DNA of 64,000 nt, taken from assembly GCA_002480085.1 (NCBI GenBank), contig DKPJ01000017.1, positions 248,001 through 312,000 on the forward strand. Direction: 5' to 3'. Every line of letters starts with the position of its first letter. The first letter of the stretch is position 1. A program made the position numbers and the translations under genes. Of the stretch, positions 43,287-51,880 are shown in pieces. The stretch comes from Enterobacteriaceae bacterium UBA7338 (GTDB taxonomy: Bacteria; Pseudomonadota; Gammaproteobacteria; Enterobacterales; Enterobacteriaceae). The notes beneath the pieces are model-generated. The model was given only the letters and a program-made list of their open reading frames with translations, ran no database searches and was not told where the DNA came from.

Positions 43287-43782
43287 TAGAAACTACCTCA
43301 ATCCAGCCTCGAGCCAACAGGGACTTCATACAGGGCACTCTTACTGGTGATGTATGCATTAGTGCATTTCGGATCGCTGCATAATCTGAATTATGGCGTA
43401 TGGTTATACAGCCCTCAGAGATGTGCCCCGGATGTAATCTGAATAAACCCCTTTTTACATTATTAATCCATGTTACATCATCTATGCTTTTGTCATCTCG
43501 ATAAAGTGCAAACCATTCATCACGACCATAAGTAGCACCCCATCGATAATGATTCCAGCTATCTTGCATTGTCGCCTTTAACCATGATCCTATCCCGCCA
43601 ACCCCTCGCTCAACAATCCAGTATTTGCCAAGGGGTAAAGGACCATCATTTTTGACTGCTCCGCCTGATGTTTTATTACGATAAACACCATTACCTGAAA
43701 ATGCCAGAAAAGTACCTACGCCAAAGAGAGTAAACGGGGCGTAATCAGCACCATTTAAAATAAATTTACCGGGAAGCGCCAT
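43279..43782 (-). CDS. Tlde1/DUF2778-type L,D-transpeptidase-like effector
   Basis: This 167-aa protein opens ALPGKFILNGADYAPFTLFG and keeps the LHPGHISEGCITI motif (His117, Ser122, Cys125), the catalytic HxxxxSxGC of the Tlde1 family. In Salmonella, Tlde1 is a T6SS effector that cuts and exchanges amino acids on peptidoglycan tetrapeptides. NDGPLPLGKYWIVERGVGG (about 45-63) is another family block. No secretion genes are present here, so it is an orphan effector, coupled to a small membrane protein. Confidence 0.85.
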   Translation of the reverse strand: MALPGKFILNGADYAPFTLFGVGTFLAFSGNGVYRNKTSGGAVKNDGPLPLGKYWIVERGVGGIGSWLKATMQDSWNHYRWGATYGRDEWFALYRDDKSIDDVTWINNVKRGLFRLHPGHISEGCITIRHNSDYAAIRNALMHTSPVRVPCMKSLLARGWIEVVSNG

Positions 43783-44139
43783 AATTCACCCAAACCATAA
43801 TTAACATTGTCATTTAGATTACGCTTTACTCTTAAAATGATCCAGAAAAATTAATGCATTTCGGATAAGAATAATTAAAAAAGATCAAGATATTAGGGCA
43901 ACATCTAACACGTACCCCACAAAAGAGGTTGCTAATTCATCAAATCATTTCTAAAAAATATAAATACATGGCAATTTATAAACCCAATAAATTAATCACG
44001 CCCTAATATTATACATATAGCGTTATCTCTTTTATGATTCCATTCGACCTTACAAATGGACGAAACGCCCTTAAAATATCTTTGTAACATACCCGCAATC
44101 ATTACTAACTTCAAGAAAAGTTACTTGCGTTAACAATTT
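43783..44139. other. AT-rich gap upstream of the Tlde1-like gene
   Basis: This 357-bp gap separates the effector gene from the 51-aa ORF at 44140. It is strongly AT-rich. I see no ORF, RNA gene or terminator in it; it presumably contains the effector promoter. Confidence 0.4.
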
Positions 44140-44295
44140 TTAAGATTTTTTTTGAAAATTGATAATTTTTCCAAGGTTATGCTTTCGTTCCTTTGCGTTT
44201 TTACCTTCAATAGATAAATCTATATTCGCATCCCCCTTAACAAGATAAGACTGAGCCTTAAGCGCCTCTTTGTTTACTTTATTAACATTTTTCAC
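44140..44295 (-). CDS. Predicted 51-aa protein, unknown function
   Basis: A GTG at 44295 preceded by a GGGAG ribosome site opens a frame MKNVNKVNKEALKAQSYLVK ... ending NFQKKS at 44140. The peptide is highly basic, without signal peptide or TM, with a central acidic patch (KGDANIDLSIEG). A good sigma-70 promoter stands upstream (44364-44392), giving a leader of about 60 nt. It resembles no family I know. The promoter, ribosome site and clean stop argue that it is real. Confidence 0.5.
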   Translation of the reverse strand: MKNVNKVNKEALKAQSYLVKGDANIDLSIEGKNAKERKHNLGKIINFQKKS

Positions 44296-44363
44296 AACGT
44301 TTTCTCCCTCTCTATAGAGCTACTGGTACAAATGAGTTGGAAAGGAATGAGTGAAATAAATCT

Positions 44364-44392
44364 ATTATATCTTTTGACAGACACCCTGCCAG
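44364..44392 (-). promoter_or_regulatory. Predicted sigma-70 promoter of the 51-aa ORF
   Basis: Minus strand: CTGGCA (44387-44392) and a perfect TATAAT (44364-44369) with a 17-bp spacer, just beyond the 3' end of the LysR gene and about 62 bp before the GTG start. Confidence 0.55.
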
Positions 44393-44398
44393 CCCCCC

Positions 44399-45292
44399 CT
44401 ACCCCTTATACCTCAGCGCCTCTATCAGCCTCGCAAAGGCCTGAGTGTGCTGCTTGCGGCTGGGGTAGTAGAGGTAGTACCCCTGAAACGGTTCGCACCA
44501 TGGCTCCAGCACCGCCTCCAGTTTGCCCTCGGCCAGCGCATCCGCGACCGTATCCTCTGGTACAAACGCCAGCCCCATGCCGGAAATTGCCGCATCAATA
44601 CGGGCGGGAAGATGATTAAAGGTCAGCTGCCCCTCGACCCGCACCCGTAGATCCTGTCCGTTGCGGGAGAACTCCCAGGCGTAAAGCCCGCCGAGGGTTG
44701 GCAGACGGATATTGATGCAGCAGTGATGCTGAAGATCGTGCGGCGTGTCTGGTCTGCCATGACGGGCAAAGTAGTCCGGGGAGCCGACCACCAGCATCCG
44801 CCAGTCCGGTCCAATTCTCACCGCCACCATATCCTTTGCGACCTGCTCCCCCAGCCTAACCCCCGCGTCAAAGCGGCCGCTGACGATGTCCGTCAGGCTA
44901 TTATCGGTGGTCAGCTCAACGTTGATATCAGGATAAGCATTCAGGAAAGGCTTCAGCACTGGCCAGACCGTCGATTGCAGGGCGTGCTCGCCGAGATTAA
45001 TACGGATATTGCCGGCGACGCGGTCGCGCATCTCGGTCAGCGAAGTCAGTTCGTTCTCTATCTCGCTAAAGCGGGGTGCGATGGTGTTGATGAGCCTCTC
45101 TCCCGCCTCGGTTGGGGCAACGCTGCGGGTTGTGCGCGTTAACAGTCGGATCTCGAGCCGCTCCTCCAGCCCTTTAATGGCATGGCTCAGGGCTGACTGG
45201 GAGACGCCAAGCTTCGCCGCCGCCCGGGTAAAGCTTCGCTCCTGCGCGACCACAGTCAGATAGTAGAGATCGTTAAAATTATCCTTGAGCAT
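44399..45292 (-). CDS. LysR-family transcriptional regulator
   Basis: This 297-aa regulator has an N-terminal winged HTH (RSFTRAAAKLGVSQSALSHA then IKGLEERL, about 19-47) and a periplasmic-binding-like effector domain. The ATG at 45292 (MLKDNFNDL) is preferred; an upstream GTG at 45298 adds two residues. It is divergent from an oxidoreductase gene across 164 bp, the classical LysR arrangement, so it probably controls that gene. The ligand is unknown. Confidence 0.92.
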   Translation of the reverse strand: MLKDNFNDLYYLTVVAQERSFTRAAAKLGVSQSALSHAIKGLEERLEIRLLTRTTRSVAPTEAGERLINTIAPRFSEIENELTSLTEMRDRVAGNIRINLGEHALQSTVWPVLKPFLNAYPDINVELTTDNSLTDIVSGRFDAGVRLGEQVAKDMVAVRIGPDWRMLVVGSPDYFARHGRPDTPHDLQHHCCINIRLPTLGGLYAWEFSRNGQDLRVRVEGQLTFNHLPARIDAAISGMGLAFVPEDTVADALAEGKLEAVLEPWCEPFQGYYLYYPSRKQHTQAFARLIEALRYKG

Positions 45293-45456
45293 CAACACCG
45301 TCTCACTATTTATGAGTAAGGCTCAACAATAGCGCAGTCGCACGCTATTTTCACTCCCGGAGGATAAGTGCTGCTGTTATCAGCCTCTGTTTCCCGCACC
45401 CCGCGCTGGTTACCCTACACTCATCTATCTGAAGCCACTCATGCTATGGAGTATTT

Positions 45457-46464
45457 ATGAAAGCTATCGCTATTACCGCAGCGGCACAGGCCGACGGCAA
45501 CGTTGATGCCCTGCAGGAGATTGAGATTGAAAAACCGGTCGCGCACGGCCACGATCTACTGGTGCAGGTAAAAGCCATCTCCGTTAACCCGGTAGATACT
45601 AAAGTTCGCGCAGGCTTTAGCGCCGACAAGCCGCGTATTCTCGGCTGGGATGCAGTGGGCGTTGTGGCCGAAGTGGGTGACGCGGTCACGCTGTTTAAGC
45701 CAGGCGACACCGTGTGGTACGCCGGAGCGCTGACCCGTCCAGGCAGCAATAGCGAATATCAGCTGGTAGATGAGCGTATCGTAGCCCTGAAGCCCACAAC
45801 CCTGGATAACGCCTCCGCCGCCGCGCTGCCGTTAACGGCCATCACCGCCTGGGAGATGCTGTTCGATCGCCTGGGCATCAGCGAAAACGGTAACGAAGGT
45901 GACGTGTTGCTGATCGTCGGTGCGGCAGGCGGCGTCGGCTCGATCATGACCCAGCTCGCACGTAAGCTCACCAAAATGACGGTAATCGGCACGGCATCAC
46001 GCCCGGCAAGCCAGAAGTGGGTCACCGATCTCGGCGCGCACCACGTTATCGATCACAGCAAACCGCTTAGCGAGGAGCTGGCCCGGATCGGCATTCAGCA
46101 TGTTACCCACGTCGCCAGCCTGAACAGTACTGAAGAGCACTATCAGCAGCTGATTGAGGCGCTCATCCCGCAGGGCAAGCTGGCGCTGATTGACGATCCC
46201 GAGACGCTGGACGCGCGCCCGCTGAAGGCCAAGAGCATCTCTCTGCACTGGGAGTTTATGTTTACCCGCTCGATGTTTGAGACCCAGGACATTATTGAGC
46301 AGCATCGTCTGCTGACCCGCGTGGCCTCGCTTATCGACAGCGGCGTGATTAAGACCACTCTGGGCGAACACTTTGGTGCAATTAACGCCGAGAACCTGCG
46401 TAAGGCTCACCGCCTGCTGGAGTCCCGACGGGCGGTTGGCAAAGTTGTGCTGGAAGGTTTTTAA
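45457..46464 (+). CDS. Zinc-type alcohol dehydrogenase-like / quinone oxidoreductase family protein
   Basis: This 335-aa MDR protein has a GroES-like N-terminal domain (NPVDTKVRAG, about 45-54) and a Rossmann fold with VGAAGGVGSIMTQLAR (about 154-169). It lacks the zinc-ligand cysteines, so it is an NAD(P)H quinone- or enal-reductase type rather than a true zinc ADH. The divergent LysR gene probably regulates it. Substrate unknown. Confidence 0.9.
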   Translation: MKAIAITAAAQADGNVDALQEIEIEKPVAHGHDLLVQVKAISVNPVDTKVRAGFSADKPRILGWDAVGVVAEVGDAVTLFKPGDTVWYAGALTRPGSNSEYQLVDERIVALKPTTLDNASAAALPLTAITAWEMLFDRLGISENGNEGDVLLIVGAAGGVGSIMTQLARKLTKMTVIGTASRPASQKWVTDLGAHHVIDHSKPLSEELARIGIQHVTHVASLNSTEEHYQQLIEALIPQGKLALIDDPETLDARPLKAKSISLHWEFMFTRSMFETQDIIEQHRLLTRVASLIDSGVIKTTLGEHFGAINAENLRKAHRLLESRRAVGKVVLEGF

Positions 46465-46688
46465 CGCCAGGATTTCTCCCAAAAGATATTTCCCCCACCA
46501 GCGGAGAGCTGTTTTAGCGATCCGCTGCTTCTGCTTTCTCCCGCATTTGCTTACACTTTTTAGCAAGGTACGCGCGAGCAAGAGCTTTTTTGCTATTGCT
46601 TTCAGAGAGAAATCACAGCGATGATAGCGCGCACGTAATACGAAAGGGCCAGATGAAAACAGCCCGCCCGGCAAAATATGGAGAGACC

Positions 46689-47018
46689 ATGGGTAAGACT
46701 AAACTGATGCTTCTTGGTGCGCTGCTGGTATCAGCAAGCACCGCTTTCGCAGCGCCACAGCTCGCTGCCGCCTCGGGCGTATCGAAGTATGAGCTGCAGG
46801 AGTTTGTGGCCGACTTTACCAAATTCAAAATCGGCGACACCGTTCCGCCGATGTACCTCACCGATGAATACAACATCAAAGCATGGCAGCAGCGCAACCT
46901 GCCCGCACCGGATGCCGGAAGCCGCTGGACTTACATGGGCGGCAACTACGTGCTGATCACCGAACCCGAAGGTAAGATCCTCAAAGTCTATGACGGCGAG
47001 ATTTTCTACCACCGATGA
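46689..47018 (+). CDS. rcnB: RcnB-type periplasmic nickel/cobalt homeostasis protein
   Basis: This 109-aa protein has a signal peptide (KTKLMLLGALLVSAS ... AFA-AP) and the RcnB domain: GVSKYELQEFVADFTKFKIG, then YNIKAWQQRNLPAPDAG and YDGEIFYHR at the end, very close to E. coli RcnB. The ATG at 46689 follows ggagagacc; a longer frame from 46590 is noncoding. In E. coli it modulates Ni/Co efflux through RcnA. No rcnA or rcnR gene lies in this window. It overlaps the next gene by 4 nt. Confidence 0.93.
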   Translation: MGKTKLMLLGALLVSASTAFAAPQLAAASGVSKYELQEFVADFTKFKIGDTVPPMYLTDEYNIKAWQQRNLPAPDAGSRWTYMGGNYVLITEPEGKILKVYDGEIFYHR

Positions 47019-47440
47019 TTATTCGTCCCTGGCAGGAGAGCGATCGCCCCTTCCTTCGCACGCTCTACCTGCACGCCCGCCGTACCTGCTGGACATGGAA
47101 AGATGGCCGCGACTGGCAGCTGGAAGATTTTGATGCCGTCACCCTCGGGGAGCGCATCTGGGTCGCCGAAGAGGATGGACATCGGCTGGGCTTCGCCTCG
47201 GTCACGCTGAACGATAACTTTGTCCATAATCTGTTCGTTGATCCGGCCTATCAGGGCCGGGGCGTGGGCAGCGCACTGCTGCAAAAAGTACAGTCGTACT
47301 TTACCAGCTCGGGATCGCTAAAGTGTCTTGCAGAGAATAAAGCCGCGCTGGCGTTTTATCGCCGTCACGGCTGGCATATCGAGGCGCGAGGCGAAGCGCC
47401 GGAAGGGAATTACTTTTTACTGCACTATAGGTTGCTTTAG
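47015..47440 (+). CDS. GNAT-family N-acetyltransferase
   Basis: This 141-aa protein has acetyl-CoA-binding motif A VDPAYQGRGVGSALL (about 75-89) and motif B ENKAALAFYRRHGWH. The start ATGA overlaps the rcnB stop, so the two are co-translated. Substrate is not readable. It may be an accessory addition, as E. coli lacks it here. Confidence 0.9.
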   Translation: MIIRPWQESDRPFLRTLYLHARRTCWTWKDGRDWQLEDFDAVTLGERIWVAEEDGHRLGFASVTLNDNFVHNLFVDPAYQGRGVGSALLQKVQSYFTSSGSLKCLAENKAALAFYRRHGWHIEARGEAPEGNYFLLHYRLL

Positions 47441-47444
47441 GTAA

Positions 47445-47477
47445 CGCCGGGTGGCGGCTTCGCCTGACCCGGCCTAC
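47445..47477. repeat. REP element between the GNAT gene and mrp
   Basis: cgccgggtggcggcttcgcc and the inverted gacccggcctac form a REP palindrome between two convergent genes. Confidence 0.75.
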
Positions 47478-47498
47478 AAAATGCAAATCCGACGCCGC

Positions 47499-48608
47499 TT
47501 ACACCGCGCGGAAAGCGATCTCGGACGGGATCACGTCGCCCTGCCAGTAGAGCTGAGCGGCAACGCGACCGGCCAGTTTGCGGTAGAGTGCGGTAAATTC
47601 GCTATCCGGACGGTGGATCACCGTTGGCGTACCGTTATCGAGATCCTCACGCAGGGTAATGTGCAGCGGCATCTGTCCCAGCAGCTCAGTGTGGTACTGC
47701 TGAGCCAGCTTCTCAGCGCCACCGGAGCCAAAGATGGCTTCGTGATGGCCGCAGTTGCTGCAGATATGCATGCTCATGTTCTCAACGATGCCCAGCACCG
47801 GGACTTCCACCTTCTCAAACATCACGATGCCTTTTTTGGCGTCAATCAGGGCGATATCCTGCGGCGTCGTCACCACCAGCGCCCCGGTCACCGGAATATT
47901 TTGCGCCAGCGTCAGCTGAATGTCCCCGGTGCCCGGCGGCATGTCCAGCACCAGGTAGTCCAGATCCGGCCACATCGACTCCTGCAGCAGCTGCAGCAGC
48001 GCCTTGCTGGCCATCGGACCACGCCACACCATGGCGTTGTCGTCGGTAACCAGATAGCCGATCGAGTTGGTCGCGAGGCCGTGGGCCACGATCGGTGCCA
48101 TGTGGGTGCCGTCCGGGGAGGTTGGGCGATTGCCCTCGGTGCCCAGCATCGCCGGGATTGACGGGCCGTAGATATCGGCATCAAGGATCCCGACCTTCGC
48201 CCCTTCGGCAGCCAGCGCCAGCGCCAGATTGACCGCGGTAGAGGACTTCCCTACCCCGCCCTTGCCGGAGCTGACGGCAATAATGTTCTTCACGCCGTTA
48301 ATGCCCGGCTGGTTTTTAACGCGCTTCAGCGTGGCGATGGTGTGGGACAGCTTCCAGTCGATGGCCTTTGCGCCGGTGATGCGCAGCAGCTCGGCGCTGC
48401 ACTGCTCCTTCAGCTCCTCAAACGCGCTGCGCCAGGCGAACGGCATCAGCAGTTCGATGTGCACGGTGTCATCCAGCCAGGCAACGTGGTGCACGGCTTT
48501 TAGCGCGGTGAGATTATGCTTCAAAGTGGGGTGCTGAAAATTCGCCAGCGTTCCGGCAACCATTGCTCGCAGGGCTTCCGGTGATTTGGCCTGGGATTGA
48601 GAGTTCAT
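47499..48608 (-). CDS. mrp: Iron-sulfur cluster carrier protein Mrp/ApbC
   Basis: This 369-aa P-loop ATPase of the Mrp/NBP35 family, with deviant Walker A SSGKGGVGKSSTAVNLA (about 112-128), is thought to carry Fe-S clusters to apo-proteins. The C-terminal CSNCGHH motif holds the bridging cysteines. An N-terminal DUF59-like part precedes the ATPase. The ATG at 48608 (MNSQSQAKSPEALRAM) matches E. coli; the extension to 48650 is not conserved. It is divergent from metG, as in E. coli. Confidence 0.96.
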   Translation of the reverse strand: MNSQSQAKSPEALRAMVAGTLANFQHPTLKHNLTALKAVHHVAWLDDTVHIELLMPFAWRSAFEELKEQCSAELLRITGAKAIDWKLSHTIATLKRVKNQPGINGVKNIIAVSSGKGGVGKSSTAVNLALALAAEGAKVGILDADIYGPSIPAMLGTEGNRPTSPDGTHMAPIVAHGLATNSIGYLVTDDNAMVWRGPMASKALLQLLQESMWPDLDYLVLDMPPGTGDIQLTLAQNIPVTGALVVTTPQDIALIDAKKGIVMFEKVEVPVLGIVENMSMHICSNCGHHEAIFGSGGAEKLAQQYHTELLGQMPLHITLREDLDNGTPTVIHRPDSEFTALYRKLAGRVAAQLYWQGDVIPSEIAFRAV

Positions 48609-48742
48609 CCCGACTCCTCTGTTCTTGTAGGTGAAAAGCTCGTGTAGCAAGTTTACCTGAAAGAAAAAGGTTTGTGCTTACTTAATAGTGCCCCATTTGG
48701 TAATATCAAAACCCCTTTTTTACAGAAGACGTAATGCTCACT

Positions 48743-50776
48743 ATGACTCAAGTCGCGAAAAAAATTCTGGTAACGTGCGCGCTGCCGTACGCAAACGGCT
48801 CAATCCACCTCGGCCATATGCTGGAGCACATCCAGGCTGATGTCTGGGTCCGTTACCAGCGAATGCGCGGCCACGAAGTCAACTTCATCTGCGCCGACGA
48901 CGCCCACGGTACGCCAATCATGCTGAAAGCCCAGCAGCTTGGCATTACCCCGGAGCAGATGATCGGTGAGATGAGCCAGGAGCACCAGACCGATTTTGCT
49001 GGCTTTGATATTAGCTATGACAACTACCACTCCACGCACAGCGAGGAGAACCGCGAGCTGTCCGAGCTGATCTACGGTCGCCTGAAAGAGAACGGTTTTA
49101 TCAAGAACCGCACCATCTCCCAGCTCTATGATCCAGAGAAAGGCATGTTCCTGCCGGACCGTTTTGTGAAAGGCACCTGCCCGAAATGTAAGTCCCCGGA
49201 TCAGTATGGCGATAACTGCGAAGTGTGCGGCGCGACCTACAGCCCGACCGAGCTGATCGAGCCGAAGTCGGTAGTTTCTGGTGCGACGCCGGTGATGCGT
49301 GACTCCGAGCACTTCTTCTTTGACCTGCCGTCGTTCAGCGAAATGTTGCAGGCCTGGACCCGCTCCGGCGCGCTGCAGGAGCAGGTAGCGAACAAAATGC
49401 AGGAGTGGTTTGAATCCGGCCTGCAGCAGTGGGACATCTCCCGCGATGCGCCCTACTTTGGCTTTGAGATCCCGAACGCGCCGGGCAAATACTTCTACGT
49501 CTGGCTGGATGCGCCGATCGGCTACATGGGTTCCTTCAAGAACCTGTGCGACAAGCGCGGCGACACCGTCAGCTTTGACGAATACTGGAAGAGAGACTCT
49601 ACCGCCGAGCTGTATCACTTTATCGGCAAGGATATCGTCTACTTCCACAGCCTGTTCTGGCCGGCGATGCTGGAGGGCAGCAGCTTCCGCAAGCCAACCA
49701 ACCTGTTCGTGCACGGCTATGTGACGGTGAACGGCGCGAAGATGTCCAAATCGCGCGGGACCTTCATCAAGGCCAGCACCTGGCTGAACCATTTTGACGC
49801 CGACAGCCTGCGCTACTACTACACCGCCAAGCTCTCTTCGCGCATCGACGATATCGACCTGAACCTGGAAGATTTCGTCCAGCGCGTGAATGCCGACATC
49901 GTTAACAAGGTAGTGAACCTCGCCTCCCGTAACGCGGGCTTTATTGCCAAGCGCTTTGACGGCGTGCTGGCGGCCGAGCTGCCGGATCCGGCGCTCTACA
50001 AAACCTTCACCGATGCGGCAGCCAGCATTGGCGAGGCGTGGGAGAGCCGCGAGTTTGGTAAAGCGGTGCGTGAGATCATGGCCCTGGCCGACGTGGCAAA
50101 CCGCTACGTTGATGAGCAGGCACCGTGGGTGGTGGCGAAGCAGGAGGGTCGCGATGCCGATCTGCAGGCTATCTGTACCATGGGGCTTAACCTGTTCCGC
50201 GTGCTGATGACCTGGCTGAAGCCGGTGCTGCCGCAGCTGGCCGCACGCGCCGAAGCGTTCCTCAACACCGAGCTGAGCTGGGATGCTATCCAGCAGCCGC
50301 TGCTGGGCCACAAGGTGAATACCTTTAAGGCGCTCTACAACCGCATCGAGATGAAGCAGGTTGAAGCCCTGGTTGAGGCCTCGAAAGAGGAGGTGAAAGC
50401 CGCCGCTGCGCCGGTTACCGGTCCGCTGGCGGACGATCCGATTCAGGAGACCATCAGCTTTGACGACTTCGCTAAGGTCGATATGCGCGTGGCGCTAATT
50501 GAGAACGCCGAGTTCGTTGACGGCTCCGACAAGCTGCTGCGCCTGACCCTCGATCTCGGCGGCGAGAAGCGCAACGTCTTCTCCGGCATTCGCTCCGCCT
50601 ATCCGGATCCGGCTGCGCTGGTAGGCCGCCTGACGGTAATGGTCGCCAACCTGGCGCCGCGTAAGATGCGCTTTGGTGTCTCCGAAGGCATGGTGATGGC
50701 CGCCGGCCCTGGCGGGAAGGATATCTTCCTGCTTAGCCCGGACAGCGGTGCGCAGCCGGGACAACAGGTTAAATAA
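48743..50776 (+). CDS. metG: Methionyl-tRNA synthetase
   Basis: This 677-aa enzyme (equal to E. coli) has the class I signature HLGHM (about 22-26) and KMSKSRGT (about 333-340), a zinc-binding knuckle with CPKC and CEVC (146-161), and a C-terminal EMAP/tRNA-binding domain that gives dimerisation (FAKVDMRVALIENAE). The start at 48743 (MTQVAKKILVTCALPYANGS) is that of E. coli; an ATG at 48734 would add three residues. A strong terminator follows directly. Confidence 0.98.
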   Translation: MTQVAKKILVTCALPYANGSIHLGHMLEHIQADVWVRYQRMRGHEVNFICADDAHGTPIMLKAQQLGITPEQMIGEMSQEHQTDFAGFDISYDNYHSTHSEENRELSELIYGRLKENGFIKNRTISQLYDPEKGMFLPDRFVKGTCPKCKSPDQYGDNCEVCGATYSPTELIEPKSVVSGATPVMRDSEHFFFDLPSFSEMLQAWTRSGALQEQVANKMQEWFESGLQQWDISRDAPYFGFEIPNAPGKYFYVWLDAPIGYMGSFKNLCDKRGDTVSFDEYWKRDSTAELYHFIGKDIVYFHSLFWPAMLEGSSFRKPTNLFVHGYVTVNGAKMSKSRGTFIKASTWLNHFDADSLRYYYTAKLSSRIDDIDLNLEDFVQRVNADIVNKVVNLASRNAGFIAKRFDGVLAAELPDPALYKTFTDAAASIGEAWESREFGKAVREIMALADVANRYVDEQAPWVVAKQEGRDADLQAICTMGLNLFRVLMTWLKPVLPQLAARAEAFLNTELSWDAIQQPLLGHKVNTFKALYNRIEMKQVEALVEASKEEVKAAAAPVTGPLADDPIQETISFDDFAKVDMRVALIENAEFVDGSDKLLRLTLDLGGEKRNVFSGIRSAYPDPAALVGRLTVMVANLAPRKMRFGVSEGMVMAAGPGGKDIFLLSPDSGAQPGQQVK

Positions 50777-50783
50777 TCCGCAA

Positions 50784-50813
50784 AGGGTGCTCTAAACAGA
50801 GCGCCCTTTTTTT
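50784..50813 (+). terminator. Rho-independent terminator after metG
   Basis: AGGGTGCTCT-aaac-AGAGCGCCCT forms a 10-bp stem (one G-T pair), followed by seven T residues, 8 bp after the metG stop. Confidence 0.92.
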
Positions 50814-50861
50814 ATTGCGCTATGATTTTAGGGACAGGGTTATTTTAAATAAGGGAAAAGT

Positions 50862-51320
50862 ATGAATATTCTGAAAAAAGTCATTGCTACTGCGTTTACT
50901 GCACTGCTGGTAATTACCTTGAGCGGCTGCGGCGACAAAGAGGAGAGTAAAACCTTCACCTGGTCAGACGGTAAAACCAACGTTGAGCTGACCTATTACT
51001 ATAAAAACGATGTGGTGCTGCGCCAGACGGCGAAAAATACCCTGCACTATGATGCGCTGGGGATCCCAAATAAAGAGGCGGCAATGCAGCGTCTGGGACC
51101 AATCAGCGAGCAGTATAAAGAGATTAAAGGCGTGGATGAGAGCCTGGACTACCAGGATACCTATGCCACTGAGACCTTAACCGTTGATTACACGAAGGTC
51201 GATCGCGATGCGCTGCAGAAAGTGCAGGGCACGGCGTTTACCGGTGAAATCAAAGAGGGTATCAGCATGAAGAAATCAGAGGAGCTGCTGGAGTCCCGTG
51301 GTTTTAAAGAGGTGAAATAA
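50862..51320 (+). CDS. yehR: YehR-type lipoprotein (DUF1307)
   Basis: This 152-aa protein has a signal peptide and lipobox LSGC (Cys at about 23), then the DUF1307 domain (E. coli YehR is 153 aa). It is acidic and beta-rich and probably resides in the periplasm or inner membrane leaflet. Function is not known. It sits between metG and the convergent yehS as in E. coli. A perfect 10-bp hairpin follows. Confidence 0.93.
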   Translation: MNILKKVIATAFTALLVITLSGCGDKEESKTFTWSDGKTNVELTYYYKNDVVLRQTAKNTLHYDALGIPNKEAAMQRLGPISEQYKEIKGVDESLDYQDTYATETLTVDYTKVDRDALQKVQGTAFTGEIKEGISMKKSEELLESRGFKEVK

Positions 51321-51330
51321 CCTGCTTAAT

Positions 51331-51354
51331 GCCCGGCAGCGCCAGCTGCCGGGC
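51331..51354. terminator. Perfect hairpin between convergent yehR and yehS
   Basis: GCCCGGCAGC-gcca-GCTGCCGGGC has ten perfect pairs. Neither side has a T-tract, so it may act as a REP-like stabiliser or a bidirectional Rho-assisted end. Confidence 0.6.
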
Positions 51355-51364
51355 CAGTCACATC

Positions 51365-51832
51365 TTATTTCGCCGCGTGCAGACGCACGGCCAGGCCCCG
51401 CAGGAAATAACGGAAAAATTGATCCCCGCACTCGCGATAATTCTTATGTTCCGGCGCCCGCATCATGGCGGTAATTTCCGGCATCGACACGCGGAACTGC
51501 TGCTCGGTCAGAATAGCCAGAATATCATCGGTTTTTAACGCAAAGGCGATCCGCAGTTTCTTCAGCACAATATTATTATTTAGCTTGCGCTCGGCCTTCA
51601 GCTCAGGGGCGGATTCATCTTTGCCCCGGCGAGCGTAGATCAGCCCGTTGAGAAAGGTTGACATCACGATGTCCGGACAGGCCTGGAACCCCGCCTCCTC
51701 CTCTTTACGCAGCCAGGCGGCAATCTGCTGCTCGCTGGTCTCTGCGCCGCCAAGGGTAAAGATCCGTTGCAGCTCGGTGTTGTTGGCTTTCAGGGTGTAG
51801 CGCAGGCTACGTAAAATATCGTTGTTCAGCAT
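51365..51832 (-). CDS. yehS: DUF1456 protein YehS
   Basis: This 155-aa protein (E. coli 156) consists of two tandem DUF1456 helical repeats (MLNNDILRSLRYTLKANN and the later NNNIVLKKLRIAFALK). The two repeats start alike (NNDILRSLRY / NNNIVLKKLRI), an internal duplication. Function unknown. The ATG at 51832 is conserved; the upstream extension to 51874 is not. It runs in the same direction as btsSR. Confidence 0.94.
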   Translation of the reverse strand: MLNNDILRSLRYTLKANNTELQRIFTLGGAETSEQQIAAWLRKEEEAGFQACPDIVMSTFLNGLIYARRGKDESAPELKAERKLNNNIVLKKLRIAFALKTDDILAILTEQQFRVSMPEITAMMRAPEHKNYRECGDQFFRYFLRGLAVRLHAAK

Positions 51833-51880
51833 AGTCTCTTCAGCGGTGATTTTCGCAAACGCACAGTGTACCACCGAAGT

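Noticed and set aside
44332..44619. 95-codon plus-strand ORF overlapping the LysR gene 3' end
   Set aside because: It overlaps a clear LysR gene and the promoter of the 51-aa ORF; composition is that of an antisense frame.
48800..50311. 503-codon minus-strand open frame inside metG
   Set aside because: It is antisense to metG, with biased composition and no ribosome site.
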